A stretch of 64,000 bases of DNA, from the NCBI GenBank assembly GCA_008692225.1, contig VICG01000009.1:868001-932000 (forward strand), in the 5' to 3' direction. Position numbers and translations under genes: made by a program. Of the stretch, positions 1 through 12,073 are shown piece by piece (position 1 is the first letter of the stretch; the number at the start of each line of letters is the position of its first letter). Under the pieces are notes generated by a model. That model searched no databases. It had not been told where the DNA came from and was given only the letters and a program-made list of their open reading frames with translations. This DNA comes from Monilinia fructicola (Eukaryota > Ascomycota > Leotiomycetes > Helotiales > Sclerotiniaceae).

Positions 1-492
1 TACAAAGATATGACCGTTACCTACACTCATGCGCGTTCCAAACTCTTGCCGGTTTCGATTCCAGTCTTCAGTTTCTTTCTTTCTCTTATCGTCATACTTT
101 GACGTGTCATGCATGGCAATAGCCTTCCTCACTTCGTGTAAACTCGTTTTAGGTCCAATTTTGATCGACCGTTTTTTTTCCATGACTATCGATCGTCTTA
201 AACTCGGCTGGCTCGAGAAGAGAACTTGTATTTGCAGCGCCCTATGTACATATATTTAGATCAGCCATACCATCTTAAAATGGGTGAAAATGAATTTCCA
301 CTTTACCTTTACGCAGCTTTTCCATCTGTCAAGGCTAACCTGTTTTTCCTCTGAGATCTTCTCAAACTTCTTCTTCGAGTGGTACAAATTTTCGAGCAGG
401 ACTTCCTCGTGGTCAGAATACTGCTTGGTGAGTTCAGCCAGTCTAGATTTATCTTTCTCCATGTCCCTCTTGAACTGCTTATCTGAAGTCAT
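1..492 (-). CDS. Partial coiled-coil protein at left window edge
   Basis: Unrecognised. The first exon (307-492) starts at ATG 492 and encodes 62 residues rich in Lys and Glu with a coiled-coil look (KDKSRLAELTKQYSDHEE). A GTAAAG donor follows at 306. Two continuations fit phase 0. Acceptor ACATAG ends at 242 and gives a stop after 30 more residues, at about 149. Acceptor GAGCCAG ends at 208 and opens a 69-codon basic frame (KKRSIKIGPK, DDKRKKETEDW) that runs off the window. I prefer the second because its sequence looks more protein-like. Upstream, another short open frame (489-674) may be 5' UTR or an earlier exon. The coiled-coil style resembles the paralogue family at 7-20 kb, but the diagnostic C-terminal module is not visible here. 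Confidence 0.35.
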
Positions 493-2585
493 GATTCTGA
501 TAGCAGATATCGATTTAATAGGAAAATTATTGTTGATATATTGACGCTCCAGAGTATTGTTATCAAAAGTAAAAGTAATAGGGCAAAATTGAAGGTCAAG
601 ACGAAGTTGAATATTGAGTTTGATGGATTGAGATTGTTATGATCCTCAATTATTTTCAGAGTATCACAAGACATACATTGAGGATATTAGGCCCGAGCTC
701 CAAGGCTACTGTACTGTCTCTTGTAGGTTTCAGCAGTTCACAGTGCTTTCTCAATTCTACTTAATCACAAAAACTATACATATATATTGACATAGACAAC
801 TTGTTTTGTTGTCAAATCAGATTGAATTGCTAGAAGTCTTGGCACCAACTTTCGACCTCGGGAGGCTGTCGGCCAGCTTATTTTCTACCCAATTGATTCT
901 AGACCACCATGAATAGGCTCCTTGAAGTTCTCATAGTGAAACAAACATCACAATACAAAAACTACATTTGCTCTTATCGGACAAAGTCAAAAATGAAAAA
1001 GTGAATTGGGGTGCTTATTGAATCTAAAATTGATATCTCTATCAATCAAAGATATATTGTATTTCCAATGACCTCACTTGATTTCTATTAAATGGAGAAA
1101 TTCAACAATCCAAGAAAAAGAACTAAACAGTCCTTGCAAGTTTACGAAACATTTCAAAGCCACATGCCACATATATGATGATACTCTCTTTAAATGCGTC
1201 ATGCTTTAGTAAGATAAATCAAGATACATCAAGCAATATTAAATACCCGAAAAAGATTGATTGAAAGTTGAATGAATAATTTTGATAAGTACAAAGGTTC
1301 CATGCACTCACTGTATTGCCTGTACCCTTGTTGTGGATTCGCCCCACCCACACTACCGCGATTAGCCGAAGCCCCTTTCCAACCTCACTTTTTCCACCTC
1401 TTTATCAGTGGCAGAATTACAATAATCGATAAAAGGTAAGGAACGATTATATATCACAGTCAAGAGAGCTAGGTCTTCGAATTTAATTCCGTGAGAAAGG
1501 AGCCATCTGGGGAAGCCTTGTTAACATTGAAATCTGTATAACATGGTGTATTCTTTGTATGTACAGAGCGCGCGTTCTACGTGGAGATAAATACAAATTT
1601 CTGCGTCAAGTGTGAGTGGTAACAACACCCCAGAAGCTGAGATAGCGCCTGTCACTTGAAACCGAAAGTTTCTATTGCTTATCATAAGTTGATTGAATCA
1701 GTGGCCTTAATCGCTAATATACGAGTGGAAATATCATAATTATATTGACCTGACCTCAGCTCTATAATACACAGTGTATCTTCCTCTTCCCTTCCACTGA
1801 TGAACAATCAATCATGATGTCTCCATCTTCATTAATCTGTTGTGTACATTTCGTTCTCAAGCATAAATTTTATCTAAAATAGGCGAGGGAATATATCATT
1901 GGTAAGTGTGCCTAAAATAGGTAGTTAGTGATTCAAGATTGCCTGACCCAGGGAGATTAGAGGTAAAGAAAGGAAGACTTCGTACCGAGCCCTCAAGTCA
2001 GTAAGAATTGACATATACCGATAATAGAAACGATAAAAAGCTGATGATGAAAAGTTGAAAATAGAAGACGTATTTCGAGGAGCGAGATCCATCAGTAGTA
2101 GGCATGGTTACACGAATTATCTTGGTGGAAAAGCAATTCTTAGTTCTGGCTCATATACATAAAATTATATGAATGTGAGGAGGGATATGTCACGTATGTT
2201 ACACTTAATCTGATTATTTATCTTATTATTTTTAGTCCGGTGGAGAGGAGAGCAGGAGAGATAATTACATAATATTTAGTTCGAGAAGTCTCTTGTTGCT
2301 TCTCGTTTTGTTGTTGTAGTGAAAACATAAAACAAATAACATTGTCACGCATTGGTTAGCCAAGTAAAATGGGGCTTCAACTATCTAAGCGATCAGAAGA
2401 GAAAGGGGAGAATAGCACATGGTGTGAGATGAAAGAAATATAGGATATTGGTAATGTATGACGTCTAGTCTTTTTTTTTTCTTGACATAATTTTCACTCA
2501 CTATGAAGCTCAGATTCCAAATAAAGTCTAGCTGAAATGCCAGTCTTTGCTCTGGCCTTCCGCCATCAAGTTTTCAATCTGAGAC
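493..2585. other. AT-rich spacer, no gene supported
   Basis: About 2.1 kb of AT-rich sequence with stops in all frames. The only notable open frame (489-674, minus) begins ATG TCT TGT GAT and may be leader sequence of the left-edge gene. I see no repeat, RNA gene or transposon signature. Confidence 0.5.
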
Positions 2586-2780
2586 TCAGCGCTTGCTGGA
2601 TCCTGATGTTTTCTTTTTGGATTGATCAAGTTGGATGGGTATGTTTCCAAACCCAGGAGTCCCCGGAGTCCTTGGTGGCACAGCAGGACTCGGAAGAGGA
2701 GATCTTGGAGCTAATCGGTACTCATGGTTATGGCGAACCTCGACAATCGTAAGATTGACTTCCGTATTGTTTGAAGGCAT
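2586..2780 (-). CDS. Candidate small Ser/Pro-rich protein (64 aa)
   Basis: Unrecognised. This is a 64-aa frame with an early segment VEVRHNHEYRLAPRSPLPSP, then a PRTPGTPGFGN stretch and a basic Ser/Lys tail (KKKTSGSSKR). The frame is open for about 25 codons upstream of the ATG (NIEISKSRRSSFFN), so an upstream exon could exist. An acceptor-like CTAG lies just before that extension. The repeated S/T-P pairs are unlike random translation. Both strands are open here; the plus-strand frames look like shadows. Function unknown. Confidence 0.35.
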   Translation of the reverse strand: MPSNNTEVNLTIVEVRHNHEYRLAPRSPLPSPAVPPRTPGTPGFGNIPIQLDQSKKKTSGSSKR

Positions 2781-4688
2781 ATTGAAGAAACTGGAACGGC
2801 GAGACTTGGAGATTTCGATATTTTGCTTGGATGTCTTCCTAGTGTCGAAATTTCAGGAGAGTTAAAGCTGATGTTTCTTAGTGGTTTTGATGAGTAGTGA
2901 TGTGAGATGTTTCTGATTGAGAAATTGTCAAAGGGGTATTGTTCGATTATATGCTACATTGTAACCTATTGTCCAATAGTACTTCGGGTATTTGAAAACA
3001 ATAGCATTTTATCTGACCTTTGTTGAATGTTGTAATTGAAATCCTTTGACATAACAAAGACATTCTGAATCATAAGCTTTGTTGAATATTTTACAGTGAG
3101 AATAAACAAAACCGAGGGAACAGGTGATTTAAATAATCCCCAGCCTTACCAGTTTAACATTATTTGATAAAAGAATCCGCAGGAGCACCATATATTGAAT
3201 GGTTTTCATCTCAGTGTCTTTGATGGAGCTTCTTCCTCATATAGAGGGAGGAAAAGTTGTAACGCTCACTTCCAATTTTCCCATAGATTGGGTGTACTAA
3301 ATCATCATAAATAGAAGTTTTGTGATAATTACCATTCCGACCTGACTTGGTTGAGCTATTGGAAATCTTGCTTCCTTCCACTACTCAACTAGTTTATTGA
3401 TATGACAATCTATGAAACTAACAATATTAATCGGGGCATTGATTTGTCTGAAAACGAAGAGAGATACATGCTGTTTTGTGCAGAGGTACTTTCATTCTTC
3501 TTGCTCTCGCAATAGTTAGGCAAAGTCACTGCATGTTCGGATGTTGGTTCTGTGAAGAGACGATCAGAGGCATTTTCCTCATATACTATCACTACCCTAG
3601 GTAGATCTAGAATAAACGAATAATGTGAATGTTAGAGTTACATGTGTAGTAGGGTCCTTAAAAATGACATGAGTTTATGAAGTATATGGATTCATCAATC
3701 ACAAAAAAGACAGAAAGCTCCAATAGGCTATTTGATTTCAGATATAAGATCTCAGACGTTCCGATAACTATGTATATCTTGAAAGTATTTTGTACGTTGT
3801 TTCTTTCATAAGGGGTATAGAGAGTCTAAGAGAAAACGTACATATTCAGATTATTATAAACAACTTACTGATTACTTGCCGCACTTTGATGCGCAATTAT
3901 GGAAGTAACATATATCAATATAAAATAACTGATTCATTCTAGGTTAGCTTTTGTAATTCCTATTATCACTGTGTTTCGATTTAATATATCAAATAGCATG
4001 AGATTTGTAATTTTCTGTTAAACTGACATGATAGTACTCTTAGTTCCATTACTATATGGACTCTCATTAGACCTGGGAACGTGTAAGAAAAGCCAATATT
4101 TTCATGTAATAGCAAAGCAATAGGTAATATATATGAGAATTGAAACTGAGCACACAGTATGGATGGATGGTTATCAATTCATAAGAATTGTAAATAATGC
4201 AAGATTCTTGACCTCCGTGTACGTCTGTTACAACTCGTAAATGCAATCTTCAACTACAAATAGGTAGTTCTTCTATTTACATGGATAATGGAATATGCGT
4301 CCATCTGCCTCACAGCATAAAAGAAACCAATAGGGAAATGACCCTCAAATTCTGTAAACTTCCAAATTAGAATAGAGTATCGAAATTGTTTGATGGTAAG
4401 GAGTGTCACGCAGAGTTTCGTAAGATGTATAGTACCTAGTATATAAAGAACCAAAAAGACAAAAAGATATAAAAAATCAGGGGAAAATTGGAAGAGGAAA
4501 TCAATGTCACTTGTAATTTAATTCATAGAATAGAAATTTTGAAATAATGGGAAATTGTATTGAAATAGAAAAAGAAATATCTGATGATATCTGGTAGCTG
4601 ATAGATAGCACTAACCAACTATTGGATAAGCCAGATCCATAAAAGACTAGAATCAATCTTGAAAATGCTGGTAAAAGAAAAGAATCAT
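2781..4688. other. AT-rich spacer, no gene supported
   Basis: About 1.9 kb, very AT-rich. A 60-aa minus frame at 3410-3592 (MIVYEENASDRLF...) is polar and gene-like, but it has no detectable partner exon or family resemblance. Nothing else is supported. Confidence 0.45.
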
Positions 4689-5600
4689 TCATTGGTTCAA
4701 GTATTTTAGGTTTTTACCGAAGTATATTTCACCGTATAGGCCAGTTGACTTGATAGTAGCCAAATCTACACGCGTAAATACGATATTGATATGAGGAACT
4801 CTAGAGACTAGTCCTTCTTCGAGTCGCCGTAGGAACCAGGCGCGCCCACGAAATATTTTAGTCGCATAGAGAATGAACATCCTGCGAACAAAGCGTCTGC
4901 GACCCTCTTGATCTGAGGGGAAGTCTGGGGAGTGAGAGAAATGGGATATGCTAGTGACACGCTCAAGGTTTCGAAAGTACGGGCTAGGTCCAAAACCCTG
5001 GACGAAAGATTCCAGAACCACAATATGAGAAATATTATCACATTCTTGCATCGGCTCTAGACAGCTAGTTCCCTCAAGCATGTTAGTTCCGGGACCTTCG
5101 GGATAATGTGGGCCAAGGGAAAATTGAAATTTCTTAGGGGAAGCATCGAAGTAGATGCTATCGCTCGTGGGGTTGAAGTACTTATATATTGGAGAGCCTA
5201 TCATATTGGTACCGCCAAATAGAAGTTTCAAGTATCTTAGAGCCTCTTTCCTAGATTCAGAATTGACGTAGAGTATGGTGGCGCTCTCTCTGGAGTGATT
5301 TGTGTTATGCCTCATTTCATTGTTGGTGATGCGGTGGCGCTGATGTGTAGGGACTGCGAACCCCCAGATCATCAGCCGGCATTCTTTCGGGAGGTCGGGA
5401 AATAGAGTAAAAGTTGTGAGGTCTCCTATAACAGCTAGTGCAGATGATGATTGAGCCACCAAGCTACTGTTCTGATCAGTAAGCGCGGTAGACATGGAGA
5501 GTGTAGTGGACACAGGGTTATGTGTATCCCTGTTTTCCAACTGATTGACTGAAGATTGATCCAGCCCTGGAGTAGCTGGAGGCTGATCGTTTGATGACAT
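4689..5600 (-). CDS. 2EXR-domain protein
   Basis: A single-exon 303-aa protein. Residues 1-60 are low-complexity Ser/Thr/Gln/Asn. A 2EXR domain begins near residue 64 with FTLFPDLPKECRLMIWGFAV, the usual opening of this fungal family (phenylalanine, leucine-proline, R-x-x-IW). The segment with the paired strand (ATILYVNSESRKEALRYLKL) follows at about 105-125, where many members read 'VNxESRxEALK'. The C-terminal half carries YFDASPKKF and a RGRAWFLRRLEEG stretch, also typical of the family. 2EXR proteins are numerous in Leotiomycetes and Sordariomycetes; their biochemical role is unknown. There is no signal peptide or membrane helix. It stands alone, with long spacers on both sides. Confidence 0.85.
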   Translation of the reverse strand: MSSNDQPPATPGLDQSSVNQLENRDTHNPVSTTLSMSTALTDQNSSLVAQSSSALAVIGDLTTFTLFPDLPKECRLMIWGFAVPTHQRHRITNNEMRHNTNHSRESATILYVNSESRKEALRYLKLLFGGTNMIGSPIYKYFNPTSDSIYFDASPKKFQFSLGPHYPEGPGTNMLEGTSCLEPMQECDNISHIVVLESFVQGFGPSPYFRNLERVTSISHFSHSPDFPSDQEGRRRFVRRMFILYATKIFRGRAWFLRRLEEGLVSRVPHINIVFTRVDLATIKSTGLYGEIYFGKNLKYLNQ

Positions 5601-5789
5601 AATGTAGATAATTAATCTGAGAGTTGATTGACGTTTTTGTAGTAGTAATCTTGTAATCGGATAAATTTTCTTTCTGTCAGTGATGTTTGATATTCAATCG
5701 TGTTGCAGTGGTATAATGTAAATGACTAGGCAGGAATGAACTGAGATATAAAGGGGATAAAATGGATTGTTTCCATATAGTTCCCAGCT

Positions 5790-6490
5790 ATTTCATGCAT
5801 AGTTCTTACTCATCTCTTGAGCTGGGAAACAAATATGTATGGGATCAGATACTGTACAACACTGATTCAAATAACGTGGACAAAAGGAGGAAGAGGAGTT
5901 GCGGTGGCTTACATGTGCTACTAAGGTAAAAGCTGCCGATATATCTTTTGTAGCTTCTGTTATATGACTATCTATAGATTGGAAAGACTTTTCTTTTGTA
6001 TTGGGGTAAAGAAGTATGAAATAAAAGCAGACTTTACCTCTATGCCTACTGTTGTTCACTGCGGCCCCTAATTGCCAAATCTTCCTGGACGTGAATGCTA
6101 ATCTCGTAGGTATTTAAGCAAACCTGGAATTTCCCTTTTAAGGTTGTTACTGAAGTAGTCAGTGGCTTCCTGAAGCACACGAATCCCCGTGATAATTGTG
6201 GTAGAGACGGATGCGCAGAATTAGCTGATCCAAGAATACAAAATAAACAGCATTATCATTGTATATCCTCATTCCAAGGCCCTCATCCACCTCCAGTTTT
6301 TTTATAAGCCTCAAGCTCTGGCTGTAAAAGAAGTCTCTATACTTCATCTGTTGCACCGTGAATAAGGTGTCTCTATCGTGGACCTAATTCTGGCCAATAA
6401 CTCTCCCAGTCTCTGAAAATCTGCTTCGGTACAATATTCTTGGTAGAATTTGCTTAGAATCAAAGCAGCAATTTGGAGAGCAGTGTATAA
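5790..6490 (-). pseudogene. Possible disrupted gene or intron-rich small gene
   Basis: Minus-strand segments here read as protein in successive but shifting frames. In 5'-to-3' order the pieces are FYQEYCTEADFQRLGELL, then YRDFFYSQSLRLIKKLEVDE, then RVLQEATDYFSNNLKREIPG, then RKIWQLGAAVNNSRHR, then QSIDSHITEATKDISAAF. The last two can be joined by a good intron (GTAAAG near 6040 to ACAAAAG near 5995), and GTAAGC follows the final piece. The earlier joins need frame changes without convincing splice sites. I cannot build one intact reading frame, so this is either a decayed gene or one with several small introns that I placed wrongly. No family recognised. Confidence 0.3.
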
Positions 6491-7096
6491 AAAGAGCCGA
6501 ATATGATATCAGTTAAACAATCATTCATTGAGGTATTGTAAATCAGTATTATGGTGATTAATACTGAAATCTTTTATACTACCCCAATACATATAATGGA
6601 TTCTACCACTTACCGAGATACATTAAAGCATTACAAACTGCTGATGACTGAAATGCTCTTGGTCTTATTATGCAAGATTTATATGAGGGGAGGACTAAGA
6701 GAGATGGCAAGAATGTCCGCTCTATTTATAAGTCGATGTCATAGGGATAATTAGTTTCTTCAAGGAGATGACTTGAGCAAAAACAAAACAAATGGAAACT
6801 AAAATTTAACGAGGGAGTGTGTTTAGGGTAAAGCAAAATGATTACCGTGAAAACTTGAAGTCAAGTGAAACTCAAACAATTGGCACAATTGCTATTCTAA
6901 AATAAAAAGAAACAAGAGACAAGAAAGCACTTGGGCAAGGTAGGATAATCATGTATGGGGGCTAGGACTAAAGAGGATTAGCCCTTAACCTTATCCAGAC
7001 AGTAAACGAACACCCCCTATCTTCATTGCCATTCTGACAATTTCCTCCACCAGTATTATTATTATAATACGGCATCCAACCAGCAGGCTATGTTAT
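6491..7096. other. Spacer, nothing recognised
   Basis: About 600 bp of AT-rich sequence. A 67-aa plus frame at 6551-6754 has no gene-like features. The segment just before 7097 is probably the 3' UTR of the minus-strand gene. Confidence 0.45.
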
Positions 7097-8484
7097 TCAG
7101 TCCGGAGGCTTTGTCCTCCACTTTCTGTCCCTGAAATCAATCTGAGCAGCCCTCCAGACCAGATCTACTTCTTCCCGCAATTCCTGCACCCTTGGTAGAG
7201 CCTCGAACTCCTCGTGTGTTGTCGAGAGCTCCCACAAAGCTCGCATATCTCGGAGAATTAAGCGAAGTCTTTGGTGGTGTGGACCAACAATTATTTCACT
7301 GTCTCGAAACTGACGAACAGCAACCGTTGTCTTGCAATTCAGCGTAAAGATGATGGAGCGGGGATATGCGCATATTACCGGTGACTCTAATTCCGTTGGC
7401 GCATATCGTTGACCGTATATTCTGTGAATGCTTTCACTGACCCGGCTACTGGAGTACGCTGAAAGACTGGCATGATGTGCCAGCAAAGAGTCTGCCTGTT
7501 ATCATGTGTCAGCTATCTTGTACTGGTGAACTAGATGACTTGTTTACTTACTTCGAAGTTTGCATGATGGGCAGAGGCATTGCCTGCCTCTACAACAGAT
7601 CCGTCCAATACCCTACCAGACTGACCTGGGAACATAGAGTGGATGTTCTCAAGCCACCTTAACCGTATGGCTACCCCCACGTCAACAAAAGGTTTTTGCT
7701 TTTTAAGTAAAGCTCGAAGTTCTGCATGGTCCAAATGAAGTTTTTCATATTTTTTGGTCAATTTGCCATGGTCAGATACTAGCCCAACATTCTTCTTTTG
7801 TTCTTCTTTGAAAAGCACCTGGGTGTCTTGATACATTGAATCCAAAGACGCGTGTTTCTCATGCAAAATCTCATATCTGTCCTTCTCCAGACAAAGAATC
7901 CCACTGAGCTCTTCCTTTTGCTCCATCAAAGTGATATGCTCTGGCTTGCAGCAAGCTTGTGTGTCGCATTTGATAGATAGACAGTGGACCTTTTCTCGGA
8001 ACAAGCCCAGAATCCGTTCTTTATCTTGCATTTGTTTTTTTCTTTCTTTAAGAGTAGCACTCAAGACGTCCCGTTGCTGCTGTAGCTCTATCTTGTGATT
8101 GCTCTGCATTTTCTCGATGCTCGCTAGTGCGGAATTGTACTTTTCTTGTATTGCTGCGTTCTCACCCCGAGATATTTGCAGAAGTCTTCTCAGTTCTGTA
8201 CCTGTCTCACTCCCCGATGGGCTTGGCGCTTCTACAAAGGGATGTAACTCATGCCGAGTGTTCATCTTTACCATCTTCAAGGCCCAGGAGTCCCCTGCTT
8301 GTAGCTCTCCCATAGGTAATGTGTGATCAATGACCTGTACAATCTTTCCTTTTGTATTGCATTTTGTGCAGATGAAAATGGAGAGCATGTCTTTCTTCAA
8401 TTCCTTGGCCATATCTGCGTAAACTTCGGCCTTCGATTTTACCTTATTTTGGCTGGAGCTTGTAGAAGAAGAAGAGAACGACAT
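7097..8484 (-). CDS. Coiled-coil protein with C-terminal GNxAxH module (paralogue A)
   Basis: Two exons, 7552-8484 and 7097-7495, joined across a 56-nt GTAAGT...AACAG intron in phase 0, giving 443 aa. The N-terminus is Ser-rich, with a CTKCNTKGK pair of cysteines near residue 40. Residues of about 100-260 form a Glu/Lys/Gln coiled coil. At 268-306 lies a module shared with the genes at 15388 and 18626: DVGVAIRLRWLE (268-279), then GNASAH (301-306), completed after the splice by ANFEADSLLAH. Residues after about 400 (ALWELSTTHEEFEAL) match the segment NLWNDSPTVEEFKA of paralogue B. The intron is supported because splicing restores this conserved module. Function unknown. It has no signal peptide or membrane helix, so an intracellular scaffold-like protein is the simplest reading. 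Confidence 0.85.
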
Positions 8485-9625
8485 AGCTAATGGTGGCGAT
8501 GACTATGTTAGAGGATCTGGTAAGTAGCTTAATTTGAGGTAGGTCGTTTCGGCGAAAACTCGATGTAGATCTATACTCAAAGCCGACAAGAGTGGCCATT
8601 ACAAGGTGTGCGAGAAGTCTCTTTCACCAAAGATCGATTACTCGTATATCAAGCTTTAGTTTTGACGGCTAAGAAATCTAACCCAAGACAGAACGGAGTT
8701 TTCTGACAGTTGCACGGTTGAATTAGTAGTAAACCTTCAAACTTAGAGTATAATTAACTCTTATTTTTGTTTGCAAAAATATTGCCCGAAAAATACCTTT
8801 GGAAGTATCAAAATCAAGAGTTCAGATATAGAACCTAAAAGTGTTTTTTAAGAAATTTTTGCAAGACCAACAGCATAAACTTTAGTTACTTGACAAGACA
8901 CCCTTTCTAGGAATTGGTAAACAATAAGGCTTGAAGCTGTCATTACAGTAGGAGCAAAGTCGCTAGCGTCAACTAAGAAAACTGCTGTAGTCTGTTCTAA
9001 TTCAGGTTTAGTTCCCTTCAAATCAGCCTCCTTATTTGCAGTTACTGTACTATTGAATATCACGTAAACAAAGAACAATCTTGATTTACTGAACTTGCAA
9101 AGATTGATTCTGGGTATATACATTTGTAGGATTGATTCATGGTTGGATTGTTGAAATGATTGGTTCTGGTGGGATTCTGGTATGTCATTCATTATAACCT
9201 CTTCGAGAATTTGTTTGTTGGAAAGAGGGTGAGAGCAGGTGATTTGCAACCAAATCGATCTAGACAATTGGTATATCAAGCACACTCTTCACCGGGCAAT
9301 CTATTCTAGATCTCCTTATATGGATCTAGCGCAAACATCGCTTGAGTAAGAGTATGTCAATCAAGAAGATAACAGCAATAAAAAGAAACGAATAGGTCTT
9401 TTAATGGTAGATTTTTGAAGCTGTATGGTACAAAAAAGGAGCCAAATATCATTCTTGATTAGGTATTATCCTACCGCCCGTCATTAAATCCTCATATCAT
9501 TCCATGCTATCCATCTAACTAAACTCGAGAATGGGTCATTCATCATGACCAACCTGAAAATATATCACATAAAGGAGAGCCTGTTATCATCATACGTTTC
9601 ATCCTATTCCCTCCATTTCGTGTTA
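8485..9625. other. Spacer containing one weak candidate frame
   Basis: Between two minus-strand genes. The part next to 8484 is presumably the promoter of paralogue A. Apart from the candidate frame at 8848-9192 I see no gene, repeat or RNA. Confidence 0.4.
8848..9192 (-). CDS. Candidate small hypothetical protein
   Basis: Unrecognised. The frame is open from 9285; the most natural ATG is at 9192 (MNDIPESHQNQSF), giving 114 aa if unspliced. A short intron (GTAAATC to TAGTACAG, about 45 nt) could remove a hydrophobic FFVYVIF segment without changing frame. The C-terminal part (EADLKGTKPELEQTT) is polar. No conserved domain is visible. It could equally be chance open sequence. Confidence 0.25.
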   Translation of the reverse strand: MNDIPESHQNQSFQQSNHESILQMYIPRINLCKFSKSRLFFVYVIFNSTVTANKEADLKGTKPELEQTTAVFLVDASDFAPTVMTASSLIVYQFLERVSCQVTKVYAVGLAKIS

Positions 9626-12073
9626 CTAAGTAAGTTTGACCCACCCAATCGCATCACTCAGATCCCACATGGGTGTTTCCATCCTCAATACGCATTCCTT
9701 ACGCAATCCATTGGTTGACCTCTCATATGAGCAGAGTATGGTACGTAGCATTCCCCCTTCTTTACCTGCAAGTAAAGCCACAGACGGTGGGCGCTCAGCA
9801 GAGAAAACTGTTACTGTCATTGTGCCCTAGAGCAGTCGTGGTTAATTCTTCATTCCTTGGAGTTGTAAATAGATGCCAAAACTTACAGTATCTATTAATG
9901 TGAACAATCTATGCCCCTGAGGGAGATCCGCGACGTTGTATTGAGGCTCTGAACCAATTCTCTCGTGGGCTTTGCCAGTGCAGTATGGGCCAGAGGAGGG
10001 TGTATATTGAAGACGGCCAATTGCATTACCGAAAGTAAGATGTTCGACCTCTTCAATTGGCAGCGTCCCCTCAAAACCAATAAGCCAAGGTGATGCACCC
10101 CCTATTTGTACTGTTAAGTGCTGTAGATACTAGAAAGTAGGAGATCACTTACAGACTTTACCACCATGGAGGACTTTGACAGAGAAGGGAGCTGTTAGCA
10201 GTAGCACAATTGCTAATACCAAGAAAAAGGCTCCCAATGCCCTCGCTGAGCCCTGAGCGGCTACGCAGGCAATACCCACGATAAGCCAAAGTGGTCCGGA
10301 CCTCAAAGCATAATCAGCTCCAAGCTTCTTCCAGGACAGTTTTCTGGTGGAACAAATTCTTGGAATATCCTTCCAACGAATAGAAATTGCATGGGCACCT
10401 AAAATTTTTAGCTAGAAGCAATGGTGGTGATTTTCTTTACCACAATACATACCATCCAGAATCAAGGAGCCATCATAACAGACACCTGCTACTTGGCAAA
10501 GTGGTTGAATATCCCACATCTTGGCTCCCATGTCATCCTCGAGATTGAACCATGCTGGTTTTCCTTTGATACGGATGCCGTCCATGCATGCCATACGCTC
10601 CACGATATTGTCCGAATCATTTGCTAGACTAAGTCCTAAGAAGGTGTCAATGCTTCTTCGAAATTTCGTTAATGTTGGGACTTACTCGCAAGAGCTTGCT
10701 CTTCTGTGTCAGACGGATCCATGCGAGGGCGCTTCGTGAGAAGAGTCATGAGGGCATAGGCGATATCACCACGTTGGAATTCAGTGAATTGTCTGGATTT
10801 CAGAGCTGTCAATGAAATTTGTATGAGCTCCAGTCGTGTGAGCATCAGCGATCCTGTGTAATGCTCTGCTAACAAGCGGAATATCTCATCATTTCCGTCG
10901 TGGATTATTTCATTGCTGGGGGTTAGCATTCGTGCCCATGATCGATGAGTGAATTCCATGATATCAACCTTTTCTATCATGTCCACACCATCTTTGCTGG
11001 GTGTACAGATATTGACCTTGTGATCTCGAGCCAGTAGAATTTCTGGAAGACACCATAGACGCTGACCGAAAAATACTAGAGCTTGAGGGGATTGATCAGG
11101 TAGCACAACACAAACCATCTCAGCTCCACGTGTGACATCGCAAAATCGATGAACATCGTCAGTTGCTTCTGGCTGTTGCTCAGCCCTGCACTAGATTCAA
11201 AATCAGTAATGCTTCATGATTAGGATGCTGCACCTGCCTGCTCACATGAAAGTCTGCCCAATATGCCTCCATCCCGTGATGGAGTGTAAGTTTTCTTGCT
11301 CTTCTGTCAATAGCATCCTTATCCAGCTCAGTCTTTCCAGGATTTTCGTCTGTTGGGGCGGGCTTTTGGTATTGCGCGGCAGCAAAACTGATGAAGATGT
11401 AAGGTCCAGAGAAGCTTCCATCTTCAACGACCTCCCACTCGTTATTACGGAAGACAACCAAAGCACGAGGTCGAAGTAGACGGCTTTGTTCACCCTTGGT
11501 TATATAGATCTTGTCTCCATCATCTTTTCGCTGTCCCTTGATCCATTGTGATGCGTTTGGAGCAGCATCTAGCTGATTGAGCGCGTGTTTTGGATATTCA
11601 TAGCATTTGTGTGGGAATCTGGTGTACTTCTCACTGTCCCTTCCAGAGCCAAAAGTAAACATTGGGTATGCGACCACGAATATTATAATAGGAAGAACAA
11701 GAATGGATCTTCCAATAGCCAAGGCAAAGTCCTCAGCAGACTCGAGTTGATTTCCGATAGCCCACGAGGATACGCGCAAAAGTGTCGGCGCATTTCCCGA
11801 AACACGTCGTCTCCTCCATTCTCCTTGCGGGTGGGTATTTGGACCTGGAGCAGCTTGCACAATCATATGATATGGCTTGCCATAGAAAGGGGAGATGTAT
11901 CTGAGAAGGTCTCGGGGCCGCCATGTCTGCCGATTCAAAATGTCTCTGTGGAAATAGGTAGGTACAGGTTCGATCTTTTCTTCATCTGCCAACGTAGGAT
12001 TTCTATAACGGAAAAGCTTGAACCAATGCCGTTGTCCATCGAAGTGATGGTTGATATCTACTGACGTTGACAT
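9626..12073 (-). CDS. Six-exon fungal membrane protein with HET-like motif
   Basis: The exons are 11246-12073, 10686-11190, 10453-10623, 10153-10398, 9887-10101 and 9626-9826, and all junction phases agree, giving 721 aa. Introns are 51-62 nt. One membrane helix lies near residues 118-138 (SILVLPIIIFVVAYPMF) and two near 533-572 (LWLIVGIACVAA; GAFFLVLAIVLLLTAPF). Between them is a large soluble region with FFGQRLWCLPEILLA (316-330). That reads like the 'R-x-W-C/T-x-x-E' core of HET-domain proteins, preceded by DVTRGAEMVCVVLP. Later conserved blocks are ERMACMDGI, GASPWLIGFEGTLP and TVFSAERPPSVALLAG, ending WDLSDAIGWVKLT. Orthologues with this architecture occur across Pezizomycotina, sometimes under unrelated enzyme names. 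Actual function unknown. Its role in signalling or incompatibility is inference from the HET-like motif only. Confidence 0.85.

Noticed and set aside
11216..11479. Plus-strand frame across the six-exon membrane gene
   Set aside because: Antisense shadow of well-supported minus-strand exons.
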